A stretch of DNA of 64,000 nt from Herbaspirillum sp. WKF16 (GTDB lineage Bacteria; Pseudomonadota; Gammaproteobacteria; Burkholderiales; Burkholderiaceae_D): the NCBI RefSeq assembly GCF_028993615.1, contig NZ_CP118632.1, forward strand, positions 868,001 to 932,000, in the 5' to 3' direction. The notes under the pieces are model-generated. The model saw nothing but the letters and a program-made list of their open reading frames with translations. It was not told where the DNA came from and ran no database searches. A program made the position numbers and the translations under genes. Of the stretch, positions 46,796-55,946 are shown piece after piece. How positions within the stretch are numbered: the stretch's first letter is position 1; the number at the start of each line of letters is the position of its first letter.

Positions 46796-47893
46796 GTGAC
46801 CCTGGAACTGAAACAAGTGGCCAAGACGGTCGGTGCCGAAACGCACCTGTACCCGCTTGACCTGACGCTGGCGGCGGGCGGCATCAACGTCTTGCTGGGC
46901 CCGACCCAGGCCGGCAAGACGTCGCTGATGCGCATCATCGCCGGCCTCGACAAACCCACCGGCGGCCGCATCCTGGTCGATGGCCAGGATGTCACCGGCG
47001 TCGGCGTGCGCGAGCGCAACCTCGCCATGGTGTACCAGCAATTCATCAACTACCCTGGCCTGTCGGTGTTTGAAAACATCGCCTCGCCCTTGCGCCTGCA
47101 AAAGAAGCCGCAGCAGGAGATCCGCCAGCGCGTGACCGAGATCGCCGAGAAGCTGCACATCGCGCACCTGCTGCAACGCCTGCCCGGCGAGCTCTCCGGC
47201 GGACAGCAGCAGCGTACGGCGCTGGCGCGGGCGCTGATCAAGCGCGCGCCGCTGGTGCTGCTGGACGAGCCGCTGGTGAACCTCGACTACAAGCTGCGCG
47301 AGGAATTGCGCAGCGAACTGATCTCGCTGTTCACCGGCGGCGGCACCACCGTCGTGTACGCCACCACCGAGCCGCAGGAAGCGCTGCTGCTGGGCGGGTA
47401 CACCGCGGTGATGCACGAAGGCCGCCTGTTGCAGTTCGCGCCGACGCTGGAGCTGTTCAACGCGCCGGCATCGACCGAAGTCGCCGCGATCTTCAACGAT
47501 CCGCCGATGAACCTGCTGGAGGCGACCGCGATCGCCGCCGGCGGCGAGGCCGCCGTGCGCATGGACGACGGCAGCGTGCTCGACATCGCGGGGCGCGGCC
47601 TGCGCCTGGCCGAGGGCCAGCGCTGCAAGGTCGGCATCCGCTGCAACGACGTGCGCCTGCAGCCGCTGGCCGGCCCCGGCGTGAGCCTGGCCTGCCGCGT
47701 GGCGCTGGCCGAGCTGAGCGGTTCGGAAACCTACATGCACCTGCGCCATGGCGAGGTGCCGCTGGTGGCGCAGTTGCCCGGCGTGCACGAGTTCGAGATC
47801 GGCAGCACGGTCAAGGTCAGCATCGGCGCGGCGCAGGTATTCTTGTTCGACACAGAGGGCCGCCTGCTGAGCGCCCCGACGGAGGCGCACTGA
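46796..47893 (+). CDS. glpS: Glycerol ABC transporter ATP-binding protein GlpS
   Basis: One of two different ATPases of the GlpSTPQUV glycerol importer known from Rhizobium. It has 365 residues. The Walker A is divergent, GPTQAGKT (35-42); the Q-loop is Gln81; the signature LSGGQ is canonical (133-137); Walker B LVLLDE is at 153-158; the switch His is missing (YATTE, Thr191 where VTHD is expected). So it supplies a good signature but a weak nucleotide site. A C-terminal MalK-like regulatory domain follows from about 235. The GTG at 46796 with AAGGAG upstream is the start; the frame extension to 46622 overlaps glpD. GlpT begins one base after its stop. Confidence 0.92.
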   Translation: MTLELKQVAKTVGAETHLYPLDLTLAAGGINVLLGPTQAGKTSLMRIIAGLDKPTGGRILVDGQDVTGVGVRERNLAMVYQQFINYPGLSVFENIASPLRLQKKPQQEIRQRVTEIAEKLHIAHLLQRLPGELSGGQQQRTALARALIKRAPLVLLDEPLVNLDYKLREELRSELISLFTGGGTTVVYATTEPQEALLLGGYTAVMHEGRLLQFAPTLELFNAPASTEVAAIFNDPPMNLLEATAIAAGGEAAVRMDDGSVLDIAGRGLRLAEGQRCKVGIRCNDVRLQPLAGPGVSLACRVALAELSGSETYMHLRHGEVPLVAQLPGVHEFEIGSTVKVSIGAAQVFLFDTEGRLLSAPTEAH

Positions 47894-47894
47894 C

Positions 47895-48983
47895 ATGGCC
47901 CGCATTGAATTCCGAAACCTCGGTCACGCCTACGGCGGCAAGCCGGCAGACCTGAAGGACTACGCGCTGCAGCCGATGAACATGGTGTGGGAGGATGGCG
48001 GCGCCTATGCCTTGCTGGGGCCTTCCGGCTGCGGCAAGTCGACGCTGCTCAACATCATCTCCGGCCTCCTGCAGCCGTCCGAAGGGCAGGTCCTGTTCGA
48101 CGGCGTGGACATGACGCAGAAGGCCACGCGCGAGCGCAACATCGCGCAGGTGTTCCAGTTCCCGGTGCTGTACGACACCATGAGCGTGTTCGACAACCTG
48201 GCCTTCCCGCTGCGCAACCGCAAGGTGCCCGAGCGCGAGGTGCAGGCGCGCGTGCACGAGATCGCCGAGATGCTCGAGCTCACGCGCGACCTCAAGCAGC
48301 GCGCCGCCGGCCTGGCCGCCGACGCCAAGCAGAAGATCTCGCTGGGCCGCGGCCTGGTGCGCAAGGACGTCGCCGCCATCCTGTTCGACGAGCCGCTGAC
48401 GGTGATCGATCCGCACATGAAGTGGGAGCTGCGGCAAAAGCTCAAGGAGATCCACCACCAGCTCAAGCTCACGCTGATCTATGTGACCCACGACCAGGTC
48501 GAGGCGCTGACCTTCGCCGATGAGGTGGTGGTCATGACCGAAGGCAAGGTGGTGCAGCAGGGCAAGCCGGAGGCGCTGTTCGTGCGGCCCGACCATACCT
48601 TCGTCGGCTACTTCATCGGCAGCCCCGGCATGAATTTCTGCCCGCTCGGCATCGAGGGCGACGCGGTGCTGCTCGGGCGCCAGCGCGTGCAGCTGGAGGC
48701 CGCGCAACTGCAGGCCTTGAAGAACGCCGGCGGCAACCTGAAGCTGGGCATCCGGCCGGAGTTCGTCGAGCTGGCGGCGGCCGGCGCGGCCGGCGCCGTC
48801 AGCGCCGAGGTGATCCAGGTGCAGCACCTGGGCACCAGCCAGCTGGTGACGGCGCAGTTCGACGGCATCACCGTCAAGGCGCGCGTGGCGCCGGCGGTGA
48901 AGGTGGAGACCGGACAGCAGTGGCTGCGCCTGGCCAAGCCGGAGACGATCTATTTCAGCAACGACGAGAGAATAGGGCGCTAA
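47895..48983 (+). CDS. glpT: Glycerol ABC transporter ATP-binding protein GlpT
   Basis: The second ATPase, 362 residues. Its Walker A GPSGCGKS (42-49), Q-loop (Gln88 in QVFQFP), Walker B AILFDE (161-166) and switch His199 (YVTHDQ) are all canonical, but the signature is lost (AADAKQ near 141-146 in place of LSGGQ). It is thus the mirror image of GlpS, and the heterodimer should have one complete and one degenerate ATP site. A MalK-like C-terminal domain follows. Do not confuse it with the E. coli GlpT G3P antiporter, which shares only the name. GGAGG at 47881-47885 fixes the ATG at 47895. Confidence 0.92.
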   Translation: MARIEFRNLGHAYGGKPADLKDYALQPMNMVWEDGGAYALLGPSGCGKSTLLNIISGLLQPSEGQVLFDGVDMTQKATRERNIAQVFQFPVLYDTMSVFDNLAFPLRNRKVPEREVQARVHEIAEMLELTRDLKQRAAGLAADAKQKISLGRGLVRKDVAAILFDEPLTVIDPHMKWELRQKLKEIHHQLKLTLIYVTHDQVEALTFADEVVVMTEGKVVQQGKPEALFVRPDHTFVGYFIGSPGMNFCPLGIEGDAVLLGRQRVQLEAAQLQALKNAGGNLKLGIRPEFVELAAAGAAGAVSAEVIQVQHLGTSQLVTAQFDGITVKARVAPAVKVETGQQWLRLAKPETIYFSNDERIGR

Positions 48984-48986
48984 AGC

Positions 48987-49869
<883 letters not shown>

Positions 49870-49877
<8 letters not shown>

Positions 49878-50688
49878 AGACTCGCAGGGCGGCCTGACGC
49901 GGCTGGCGGTGATGGCGCTATACGTGGCCTTCACGCTGATCCCGCTGTACTGGCTGCTGAACACTTCGCTCAAGACCAACGAGGAGACCCTGTCGGTCTT
50001 CACGCTCTGGCCCAATGCGCCCACGCTGGACAACTACAAGGTCATCTTCACCGATCCGTCCTGGTACTCGGGCTACATCAATTCCATCATCTACGTGGCG
50101 ATGAACACCGTCATGTCGCTGCTGGTGGCGTTGCCGGCGGCGTATGCGTTCTCGCGCTACCGCTTCCTCGGCGACAAGCACATGTTCTTCTGGCTGCTGA
50201 CCAACCGCATGACGCCGCCGGCGGTGTTCCTGCTGCCGTTCTTCCAGCTGTACTCGACCATCGGCCTGTCCGATACCCACATCGCCGTGGCGCTGGCGCA
50301 CATGCTCTTCAACGTGCCGCTGGCGGTGTGGATCCTGGAAGGCTTCATGTCCGGCGTGCCGCGCGAGATCGACGAGACCGCCTACATCGACGGCTTCTCC
50401 TTCCCGCGCTTCTTCGTGCGCATCTTCCTGCCGCTGATCAAGTCGGGCGTGGGCGTGACGGCCTTCTTCTGCTTCATGTTCAGCTGGGTGGAGCTGCTGC
50501 TGGCGCGCACGCTGACCTCGGTCAACGCCAAGCCGATCAGCGCCATCATGACGCGCACCGCCTCGGCCGCCGGCATGGACTGGGGCATCCTGGCCGCGGC
50601 CGGGGTGCTGACCATCGTTCCCGGGGCATTGGTGATCTGGTTCGTGCGCAACCACATCGCCAAGGGCTTCGCCATGGGGAGGGTGTGA
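49870..50688 (+). CDS. glpQ: Glycerol ABC transporter permease GlpQ
   Basis: A 272-residue permease of the MalG/carbohydrate class with six helices. The coupling loop reads EIDETAYIDGFSFPRFFVRI (about 164-183). It is the partner of GlpP. It should not be confused with the glycerophosphodiester phosphodiesterase also called GlpQ. The ATG at 49870 overlaps the end of glpP. The next small gene begins two bases after its stop. Confidence 0.93.
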
Positions 50689-50690
50689 TC

Positions 50691-50975
50691 ATGGCCAATG
50701 CATTTTCATGGATGTCGTGGACGCTGCCGGTGGCGGTGTTCTTCATCTGCGTCGCCCTGATGCTGGTGGGCATGACGGTGTGGGAGATCCGCTCGCCCAC
50801 CACCGAGCGCAAGGGCTTCCTGCCCATGCGCACCACCCGCGGCGACCGCCTGTTCATCGGCCTGCTCAGCGCGGCCTACATCAACCTGGCCTGGGTCGGC
50901 CTGACCGACCTGGACCAGTGGTACGCCGCGGCGATCGGCTTGGCGGCCTTGCTGCTGGTCATGCGCAAGGGTTGA
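50691..50975 (+). CDS. glpU: DUF2160 small membrane protein (GlpU-like)
   Basis: A 94-residue protein with three hydrophobic segments (about 8-30, 53-72 and 77-91) and a conserved middle GMTVWEIRSPTTERKGFLPM. This DUF2160 family is nearly always found between glpQ and glpV in glycerol importer operons; its role is unknown, perhaps an accessory membrane part of the transporter. The ATG at 50691 lies two bases after the glpQ stop, and GGGAGGGTG upstream serves as ribosome-binding site. A 125-base gap follows before glpV. Confidence 0.85.
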   Translation: MANAFSWMSWTLPVAVFFICVALMLVGMTVWEIRSPTTERKGFLPMRTTRGDRLFIGLLSAAYINLAWVGLTDLDQWYAAAIGLAALLLVMRKG

Positions 50976-51100
50976 TCTCGAATGTGACATCGGATTGGAT
51001 TTCCGGTTTGCGATCAGCGGAAACCTGGAATGAAATGACGTCCCGGGGAATGTCCTTCCCAACCCGGCGCGGCCAATTTTGGGGAAGGTGACGAGGAGAC

Positions 51101-52840
51101 ATGATGCAAAAACTCAAACTAACAGTGCTCTCGGCTGCGTTGGTGATGGCGGGTATCGCCGGCAGCGCCTGGGCAGACACAAAGGCCGCCGAGAAGTGGG
51201 TCGATTCGGAGTTCCAGCCCAGCACCCTGTCGCGCAAGCAGCAGGTCGACGAAATGCAATGGTTCATCGACACCGCCGCCAAGCTCAAGGCCAAGGGCGT
51301 CAAGGAGATCCACGTGGTCTCCGAAACCCTGGATACCCACGCCTATGAATCGAAGACGCTGGCCAAGGCCTTCGAGGAAATCACCGGCATCAAGGTCATC
51401 CACGACGTGATCCAGGAAGGCGACGTGGTCGAGAAGATGCAAACCTCGCTGCAATCGGGCAAGTCGATCTACGACGGCTGGGTCAACGACTCCGACCTGA
51501 TCGGCACCCACTACCGCAACGGCCAGACCGTGGTGCTGACCGACTACATGGCCGGCCCCGGCAAGGAATTTACCAACCCCGGCCTGGACCTGAAGGACTT
51601 CATCGGCACCAGCTTCACCACCGCGCCGGACGGCAAGCTGTACCAGCTGCCGGACCAGCAGTTCGCCAATCTTTACTGGTTCCGCGCCGACTGGTTCGCC
51701 CGCAAGGACCTGCAGGACAAGTTCAAGGCCAAGTACGGCTATGAGCTGGGCGTGCCGCAGAACTGGTCGGCCTATGAGGACATTGCCGACTTCTTCACCA
51801 ACGACGTGAAGGAACTGGACGGCAAGAAGATCTACGGCCACATGGACTACGGCAAGAAGGATCCGTCGCTGGGCTGGCGCTTCACCGATGCCTGGCTGTC
51901 GATGGCCGGCGCCGCCGACAAGGGCCTGCCCAACGGCCTGCCGGTCGACGAGTGGGGCATCCGCGTGGCCGACGACAAGTGCACCCCGGTGGGCGCCTCG
52001 ATGGCGCGCGGCGGCGCCACCAACTCGCCGGCGGCCGTGTATGCGCTGACCAAGTACCTGGACTGGATGAAGAAGTACGCGCCGCCCGAGGCGCTGGGCA
52101 TGACCTTCTCCGAAGCCGGCCCGGTGCCCGCGCAAGGCCACATCGCGCAGCAGATCTTCTGGTACAGCGCGTTCACCGCGGGCATGACCAAGCAAGGCCT
52201 GCCGGTGGTCAACACCGACGGTTCGCCCAAGTGGCGCATGGCGCCCGGCCCGCACGGCCCGTACTGGAAGGACGGCATGCAGAACGGCTACCAGGACGTC
52301 GGCTCGTGGACCTTCCTGAAGAGCACCCCGCCCAACCAGATGGCGGCAGCCTGGCTGTATGCCCAGTTCACCACCGCCAAGACGGTGTCGCTGAAGAAGT
52401 CCATCGTGGGCGTGACCTTCATCCGCGATTCCGACATCCGTTCGGAATACTTCACCAAGAACGCGGCCAAGTACGGCGGCCTGATCGAGTTCTACCGCAG
52501 CCCGGCGCGCGTGGCATGGACGCCGACCGGCAACAACGTGCCTGACTATCCGAAGATGGCGCAGCTGTGGTGGAAGAACATCTCGGCGGCGATCTCCGGC
52601 GAGAAGACGCCGCAAGGCGCGATGGACAACCTGGCCGACGAGATGGACGGCATCATGGCGCGCCTGCAGCGCGCCGGCATGAAGCAGTGCGCGCCCAAGC
52701 TGAACCCGAAGAAGGATCCGGCCAGCTGGATGTCGGACAAGGGCGCGCCGTGGACCAAGCTGGCCAACGAGAAACCCAAGGGCGAGACCATCGCCTACGA
52801 CAAGCTGCTGCAGGCATGGAAGGACGGCCGCGTGCGCTGA
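51101..52840 (+). CDS. glpV: Glycerol ABC transporter substrate-binding protein GlpV
   Basis: A periplasmic binding protein of 579 residues, unusually large for a small substrate but normal for this family. A signal peptide of about 25 residues ends SAWA-DTKAAEKW. The mature protein has the extracellular solute-binding family-1 fold with family-conserved HVVSETLDTHAYESKTLAKAF and DQQFANLYWFRADW. It delivers glycerol to GlpPQ. GACGAGGAGAC gives a strong ribosome-binding site for the ATG at 51101, consistent with higher expression than the membrane parts. A terminator-like palindrome follows before glpK. Confidence 0.94.
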   Translation: MMQKLKLTVLSAALVMAGIAGSAWADTKAAEKWVDSEFQPSTLSRKQQVDEMQWFIDTAAKLKAKGVKEIHVVSETLDTHAYESKTLAKAFEEITGIKVIHDVIQEGDVVEKMQTSLQSGKSIYDGWVNDSDLIGTHYRNGQTVVLTDYMAGPGKEFTNPGLDLKDFIGTSFTTAPDGKLYQLPDQQFANLYWFRADWFARKDLQDKFKAKYGYELGVPQNWSAYEDIADFFTNDVKELDGKKIYGHMDYGKKDPSLGWRFTDAWLSMAGAADKGLPNGLPVDEWGIRVADDKCTPVGASMARGGATNSPAAVYALTKYLDWMKKYAPPEALGMTFSEAGPVPAQGHIAQQIFWYSAFTAGMTKQGLPVVNTDGSPKWRMAPGPHGPYWKDGMQNGYQDVGSWTFLKSTPPNQMAAAWLYAQFTTAKTVSLKKSIVGVTFIRDSDIRSEYFTKNAAKYGGLIEFYRSPARVAWTPTGNNVPDYPKMAQLWWKNISAAISGEKTPQGAMDNLADEMDGIMARLQRAGMKQCAPKLNPKKDPASWMSDKGAPWTKLANEKPKGETIAYDKLLQAWKDGRVR

Positions 52841-52868
52841 TCTCCCGGGATCTTTGCATGCAGGCCAG

Positions 52869-52906
52869 GACGTCATTCCGGCGAGGGCCGGAATGGCGTC
52901 TTTTTT
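52869..52906 (+). terminator. REP-like palindrome and terminator between glpV and glpK
   Basis: Arms GACGTCATTCCGGC (52869-52882) and GCCGGAATGGCGTC (52887-52900) with one mismatch and a GAGG loop are followed by six T. The CATTCCGGC-type palindrome resembles dispersed REP elements of many proteobacteria. It would lower or uncouple glpK transcription from the importer operon. Confidence 0.75.
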
Positions 52907-52997
52907 ATCCGGCCGGAGGCTGGAACGACGATGTGATCCGCCGCGGCGCGCATGCTCTTTTCGCACGCCGCGGCACTGAATTCTTGTAAGGGATGTC

Positions 52998-54485
52998 ATG
53001 GCTTATCTGCTTGCCCTCGACCAGGGAACCTCCAGCTCGCGCAGCATCATCTTCGACGAGAGCGGCGCCATCGTGGCCGCCGCGCAGCAGGAATTCCCGC
53101 AGATCTTCCCGCAGCCGGGCTGGGTTGAGCACGACCCGCTGGACCTGTGGAACAGCCAGCTGCAGACCGCGCGCCAGGTGCTGGCGCAAAGCGGCATCAA
53201 GGCCGGCGAGCTGGCCGCGCTGGGCATCACCAACCAGCGCGAGACCACCGTGGTGTGGGAGCGCGCCAGCGGCCGCCCGGTGTACAACGCCGTGGTGTGG
53301 CAGGACCGGCGCGCCGAGACGGTATGCGCGCAATTGCGCGAGCGCGGACTGGGCCCGGCCATCCAGGCCAAGACCGGTCTGGTGCTGGATCCGTATTTCT
53401 CCGGCACCAAGCTGCGCTGGATACTCGACAACGTCCCCGGCCTGCGCGAACGCGCGCAGCGCGGCGAGCTGCTGTTCGGCACGGTGGACGCCTGGCTGAT
53501 CTGGAACCTGACCGGCGGCCGCCTGCACGTCTCCGACGTCTCCAACGCCTCGCGCACCATGCTGTGGAACATCCACACCGGCAACTGGGACGAGGAGCTG
53601 CTGGCGTGGCTGGAGATCCCGCGCTCGATGCTGCCCGAGGTGCATGCTTCGTCGCATCTCTACGGCGAAGTCGACGCGCAGCACCTGGGCGCGGCCGTGA
53701 AGATCGCCGGCATCGCCGGCGACCAGCAATCGGCGCTGTTCGGCCAGGCCTGCTTCAGCCCCGGCATGGCTAAGAACACCTACGGCACCGGCTGCTTCAT
53801 GCTGCTGCACACCGGGGAGCAATGCGCCACCTCGCGCAACGGCCTCATCAGCACCGCCGCCTGCCAGGCCGGCCCGACGCCGCAGTATGCGCTGGAGGGC
53901 AGCGTCTTCATCGGCGGCGCGGTGGTGCAGTGGCTGCGCGATGGCCTCAAGGCCATCAAGACCTCTACCGACGTCGAGGCGCTGGCCGCTTCCGCCGAGG
54001 ACTCGGGCGGGGTGGTGTTCGTGCCGTCCTTCACCGGCCTGGGCGCGCCGTACTGGAATCCCTCGGCCAAGGGCGCCATCGTCGGCCTGAGCCGCGGCAG
54101 CACGGTGGCGCACATCGCGCGCGCGGCGCTGGAGTCGATCGCGTTCCAGAGTACCGCGCTGCTCGAAGCGATGGTGCGCGACGCCGTCTCGCCCATCACC
54201 GAATTGCGCGTGGATGGCGGCGCCGCGGCCAACAATCTCCTGTTGCAGTTCCAGGCCGACCTGCTCGGCATCCCCGTGATCCGTCCGCAGGTGACGGAAA
54301 CCACGGCGCTGGGCGCGGCTTACCTGGCGGGGCTGGCGACCGGGGTCTATCGCGACTTGTCGGAGCTGTCGGCGCAGTGGAAGATGGAGCACACCTTCCT
54401 GCCCACCATCAGCCGCGACCATGCCTTGTCGAAAATGCAAGGCTGGGAGCGCGCCATTGCGCAGGTGCGCGCCGGCGACGCCTGA
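52998..54485 (+). CDS. glpK: Glycerol kinase
   Basis: Cytoplasmic FGGY-family kinase that converts glycerol to glycerol 3-phosphate, trapping what the ABC importer brings in. It has 495 residues. The phosphate-1 motif [16 protein letters not shown] (about 5-20), the glycerol-binding ITNQRET and WQDRR, the [10 protein letters not shown] loop and the adenosine-site [20 protein letters not shown] are intact. The ATG at 52998 follows AAGGGA. It is the last glp gene. There is no glpF facilitator anywhere in the module, so uptake relies on the ABC system. Confidence 0.97.
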   Translation: MAYLLALDQGTSSSRSIIFDESGAIVAAAQQEFPQIFPQPGWVEHDPLDLWNSQLQTARQVLAQSGIKAGELAALGITNQRETTVVWERASGRPVYNAVVWQDRRAETVCAQLRERGLGPAIQAKTGLVLDPYFSGTKLRWILDNVPGLRERAQRGELLFGTVDAWLIWNLTGGRLHVSDVSNASRTMLWNIHTGNWDEELLAWLEIPRSMLPEVHASSHLYGEVDAQHLGAAVKIAGIAGDQQSALFGQACFSPGMAKNTYGTGCFMLLHTGEQCATSRNGLISTAACQAGPTPQYALEGSVFIGGAVVQWLRDGLKAIKTSTDVEALAASAEDSGGVVFVPSFTGLGAPYWNPSAKGAIVGLSRGSTVAHIARAALESIAFQSTALLEAMVRDAVSPITELRVDGGAAANNLLLQFQADLLGIPVIRPQVTETTALGAAYLAGLATGVYRDLSELSAQWKMEHTFLPTISRDHALSKMQGWERAIAQVRAGDA

Positions 54486-54555
54486 ATGCGTTGCGCCGCC
54501 GCGAAATAGCCTGTCATATTGCCGCGGCTCAATGAGTTGCTCGCTGGAATCTGCC

Positions 54556-54561
54556 TATAAT
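54556..54561 (+). promoter_or_regulatory. -10 element before the FecR-domain gene
   Basis: TATAAT is a perfect -10 hexamer, 35 bases before the ATG at 54597. No -35 stands at proper spacing. Confidence 0.45.
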
Positions 54562-54596
54562 CGTGCTCCGGAGCGATAACGAAAAAAGGGAGTCCG

Positions 54597-55082
54597 ATGA
54601 AACGGAGCAGGGGTTCGCTGGCGGGCAAGGGCATGCTTGCCTTGGCGCTGGCGTCGGCGCCAGCGTGCGGCGCCATGGCGCAGACCGCGCAGGCGGCCGA
54701 GAAGACGCAGGCCGGCATCGTCAAGGTGGTGAGCGGCGACGTGCAGGTGCAGCGCCAGGAGCAGATGCTGTCGGCCCAGGTGGGCAGCAGGCTGTACGCA
54801 GGCGACCGCGTGTTCACCGGGGCCGACGCCGCGGTCGGCATCACGCTGCGCGACGACACGCTGATGTCGCTCGGTCCCAGGACCAGCTTCGTGCTGGAAG
54901 ACTTCAGGTTCAACGAAAGCTCGGGCGAGGGCAACGTCGCCGTGCGCGTGGCCAAGGGCACCTTGCGCTACGTCTCCGGCTTGATCGGCAAGCGCGCTCC
55001 CGAGCGCCAGCAGATCGCCACGCCGACGGCCACCATCGGCATCCGCGGCACCGACTTCATCGTGGAGGTGGCCGGTGAATAA
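54597..55082 (+). CDS. Periplasmic FecR-domain protein
   Basis: A 161-residue exported protein: a signal peptide of about 30 residues (cleavage near GAMAQTAQAAE) followed by a FecR domain with VVSGDVQVQR, GDRVFTGADAAVGITLRDDT and IATPTATIGIRGTDF. It is a stand-alone FecR domain, not a sigma-regulator with a membrane anchor, so it probably has an envelope-binding or structural role. AAAGGGAG precedes the ATG at 54597. The last eight bases overlap the OmpA-like lipoprotein gene, and FecR-domain plus OmpA-like pairs are often seen together with adenylate cyclase/CHASE2 genes, which are absent here. Confidence 0.85.
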   Translation: MKRSRGSLAGKGMLALALASAPACGAMAQTAQAAEKTQAGIVKVVSGDVQVQRQEQMLSAQVGSRLYAGDRVFTGADAAVGITLRDDTLMSLGPRTSFVLEDFRFNESSGEGNVAVRVAKGTLRYVSGLIGKRAPERQQIATPTATIGIRGTDFIVEVAGE

Positions 55083-55674
55083 GCTCCGACATTATTTCCT
55101 GGCAGGCCTGGCCGTGCTGGCGCTGGCGGCCTGCGCCGGCCCCAGGGAGCGCTTCGTGCTGCTGCCGCAGCCGGATGGTTCGGCCAGCAGCATCGTGGTC
55201 AAGACGGCGTCCGGCGAGACCGCCCTGAGCACGCCCTATGCGGCGGTCGACACCGAGGGCGGCAAGCCCGGCAAAGGTACGACGCTGACCGAGGCCGAGG
55301 TGCAGGCGCGCTACGCGCCGCTGCTGCGTAACCTGCCGCAGCGCCCGCGCAGCTATGAGCTGCTGTTCGAGCTGGGCAGCGACCGCCTGACGCCGGATTC
55401 GCGCAAGCTGCTCGACCAGGCGATCGAGGAGTTCCGCGGCTTCCCGGCCGGCGAATTCATCCTGGTGGGCCACGCCGACAACATCGGCAGCGACGCCGTC
55501 AACGAGACATTGTCGGTGCGCCGGGCACGCCTGGTCGAGCGCGAGCTGGTGCGCGCCAGGATCGCCCCGCTCAGCATCGAGGTGGTGGGCAAGGGCTCGC
55601 GCGAGCCGCGCGTGCCCCAGAAGAAGGGCGTGCCGGAACCGCGTAACCGTTTCGTCGAGATCCGTATCCGCTGA
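55075..55674 (+). CDS. OmpA-like peptidoglycan-associated lipoprotein
   Basis: A 199-residue outer-membrane lipoprotein. The signal peptide ends in lipobox LAAC (Cys20) and the C-terminal 110 residues form an OmpA domain with LLFELGSDRLTPDSRKLLD, GHADNIGSDAVNETLSVRRA and PEPRNRFVEIRIR, including the Asp and Arg that bind diaminopimelate in the family. It links the outer membrane to peptidoglycan. The start is GTG at 55075 inside the FecR gene (GGTGAATAA overlap). The normal terminator after the gene is split by an insertion; a new hairpin with seven T at 55713-55751 takes its place. Confidence 0.9.
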   Translation: MNKLRHYFLAGLAVLALAACAGPRERFVLLPQPDGSASSIVVKTASGETALSTPYAAVDTEGGKPGKGTTLTEAEVQARYAPLLRNLPQRPRSYELLFELGSDRLTPDSRKLLDQAIEEFRGFPAGEFILVGHADNIGSDAVNETLSVRRARLVERELVRARIAPLSIEVVGKGSREPRVPQKKGVPEPRNRFVEIRIR

Positions 55675-55712
55675 GGCCCGCACGCGCGAAAAAAAGCCCG
55701 CCCTCAGGCGGG

Positions 55713-55751
55713 AATGCCGTTCAGTTAAGCACTGAACGGCATTATTTTTTT
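55713..55751 (+). terminator. Terminator formed by the left end of the inserted palindromic element
   Basis: AATGCCGTTCAGT (55713-55725) / ACTGAACGGCATT (55731-55743), a 13-bp perfect stem with a TAAGC loop, followed by ATTTTTTT. Confidence 0.85.
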
Positions 55752-55770
55752 GGTTGTTGGAAGTGAAGCT

Positions 55771-55870
55771 CCGTTCGCCCTGAGTAGCGGCGTATCGAAG
55801 GGCCGCTTAGGGCGATGCCCTTGGCAAACAGGCTTCGATACGGTCCCGTGGACCTACTCAGCCCGAACGG
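55771..55870. repeat. REP/BIME-type inverted repeat inside the element
   Basis: Two nested pairs: CCGTTCG-CC-CTGAGTAG with its inverted copy, and GTATCGAAG with CTTCGATAC. Similar palindromes are common dispersed intergenic repeats in proteobacteria; copy number here cannot be judged from one window. Confidence 0.6.
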
Positions 55871-55946
55871 GGCGCATAGGGAGCATCGCGCGCTTAACTG
55901 AGCGGCATTACGCTCTCAGGCGGGCTTTTTCATGTGCGCAGCGCGT

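Larger units (their letters stand above)
55713..55914. mobile_element. MITE/REP-like palindromic element inserted in a terminator
   Basis: The element begins AATGCCGTTCAGTTAAGC (55713-55730) and near its right end carries the inverted copy GCTTAACTGAGCGGCATT (55892-55909), 17 of 18 matching. Inside are REP-type inverted arms: CCGTTCGCCCTGAGTAG (55771-55787) with CTACTCAGCCCGAACGG (55854-55870), 15 of 17, and GTATCGAAG / CTTCGATAC. It is flanked by the 10-base direct repeat CTCAGGCGGG (55703-55712, 55915-55924). It has no coding capacity. Five bases lie between the right inverted repeat and the flank, so the exact ends are uncertain. Confidence 0.6.

Noticed and set aside
47895..48983. Calling GlpT a glycerol-3-phosphate antiporter and GlpQ a phosphodiesterase from their names
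   Set aside because: The sequences are clearly an ABC ATPase and a six-helix permease; the names follow the rhizobial glpSTPQUV scheme.
52869..52906. Treating the palindrome between glpV and glpK as a mobile element
   Set aside because: It is a single hairpin with a T-run and no flanking duplication; a REP-like terminator explains it.
55771..55870. A CRISPR or tandem-repeat reading of the palindromic region
   Set aside because: There is one inverted arrangement, not regularly spaced direct repeats; it is better explained as a REP/MITE-like element.
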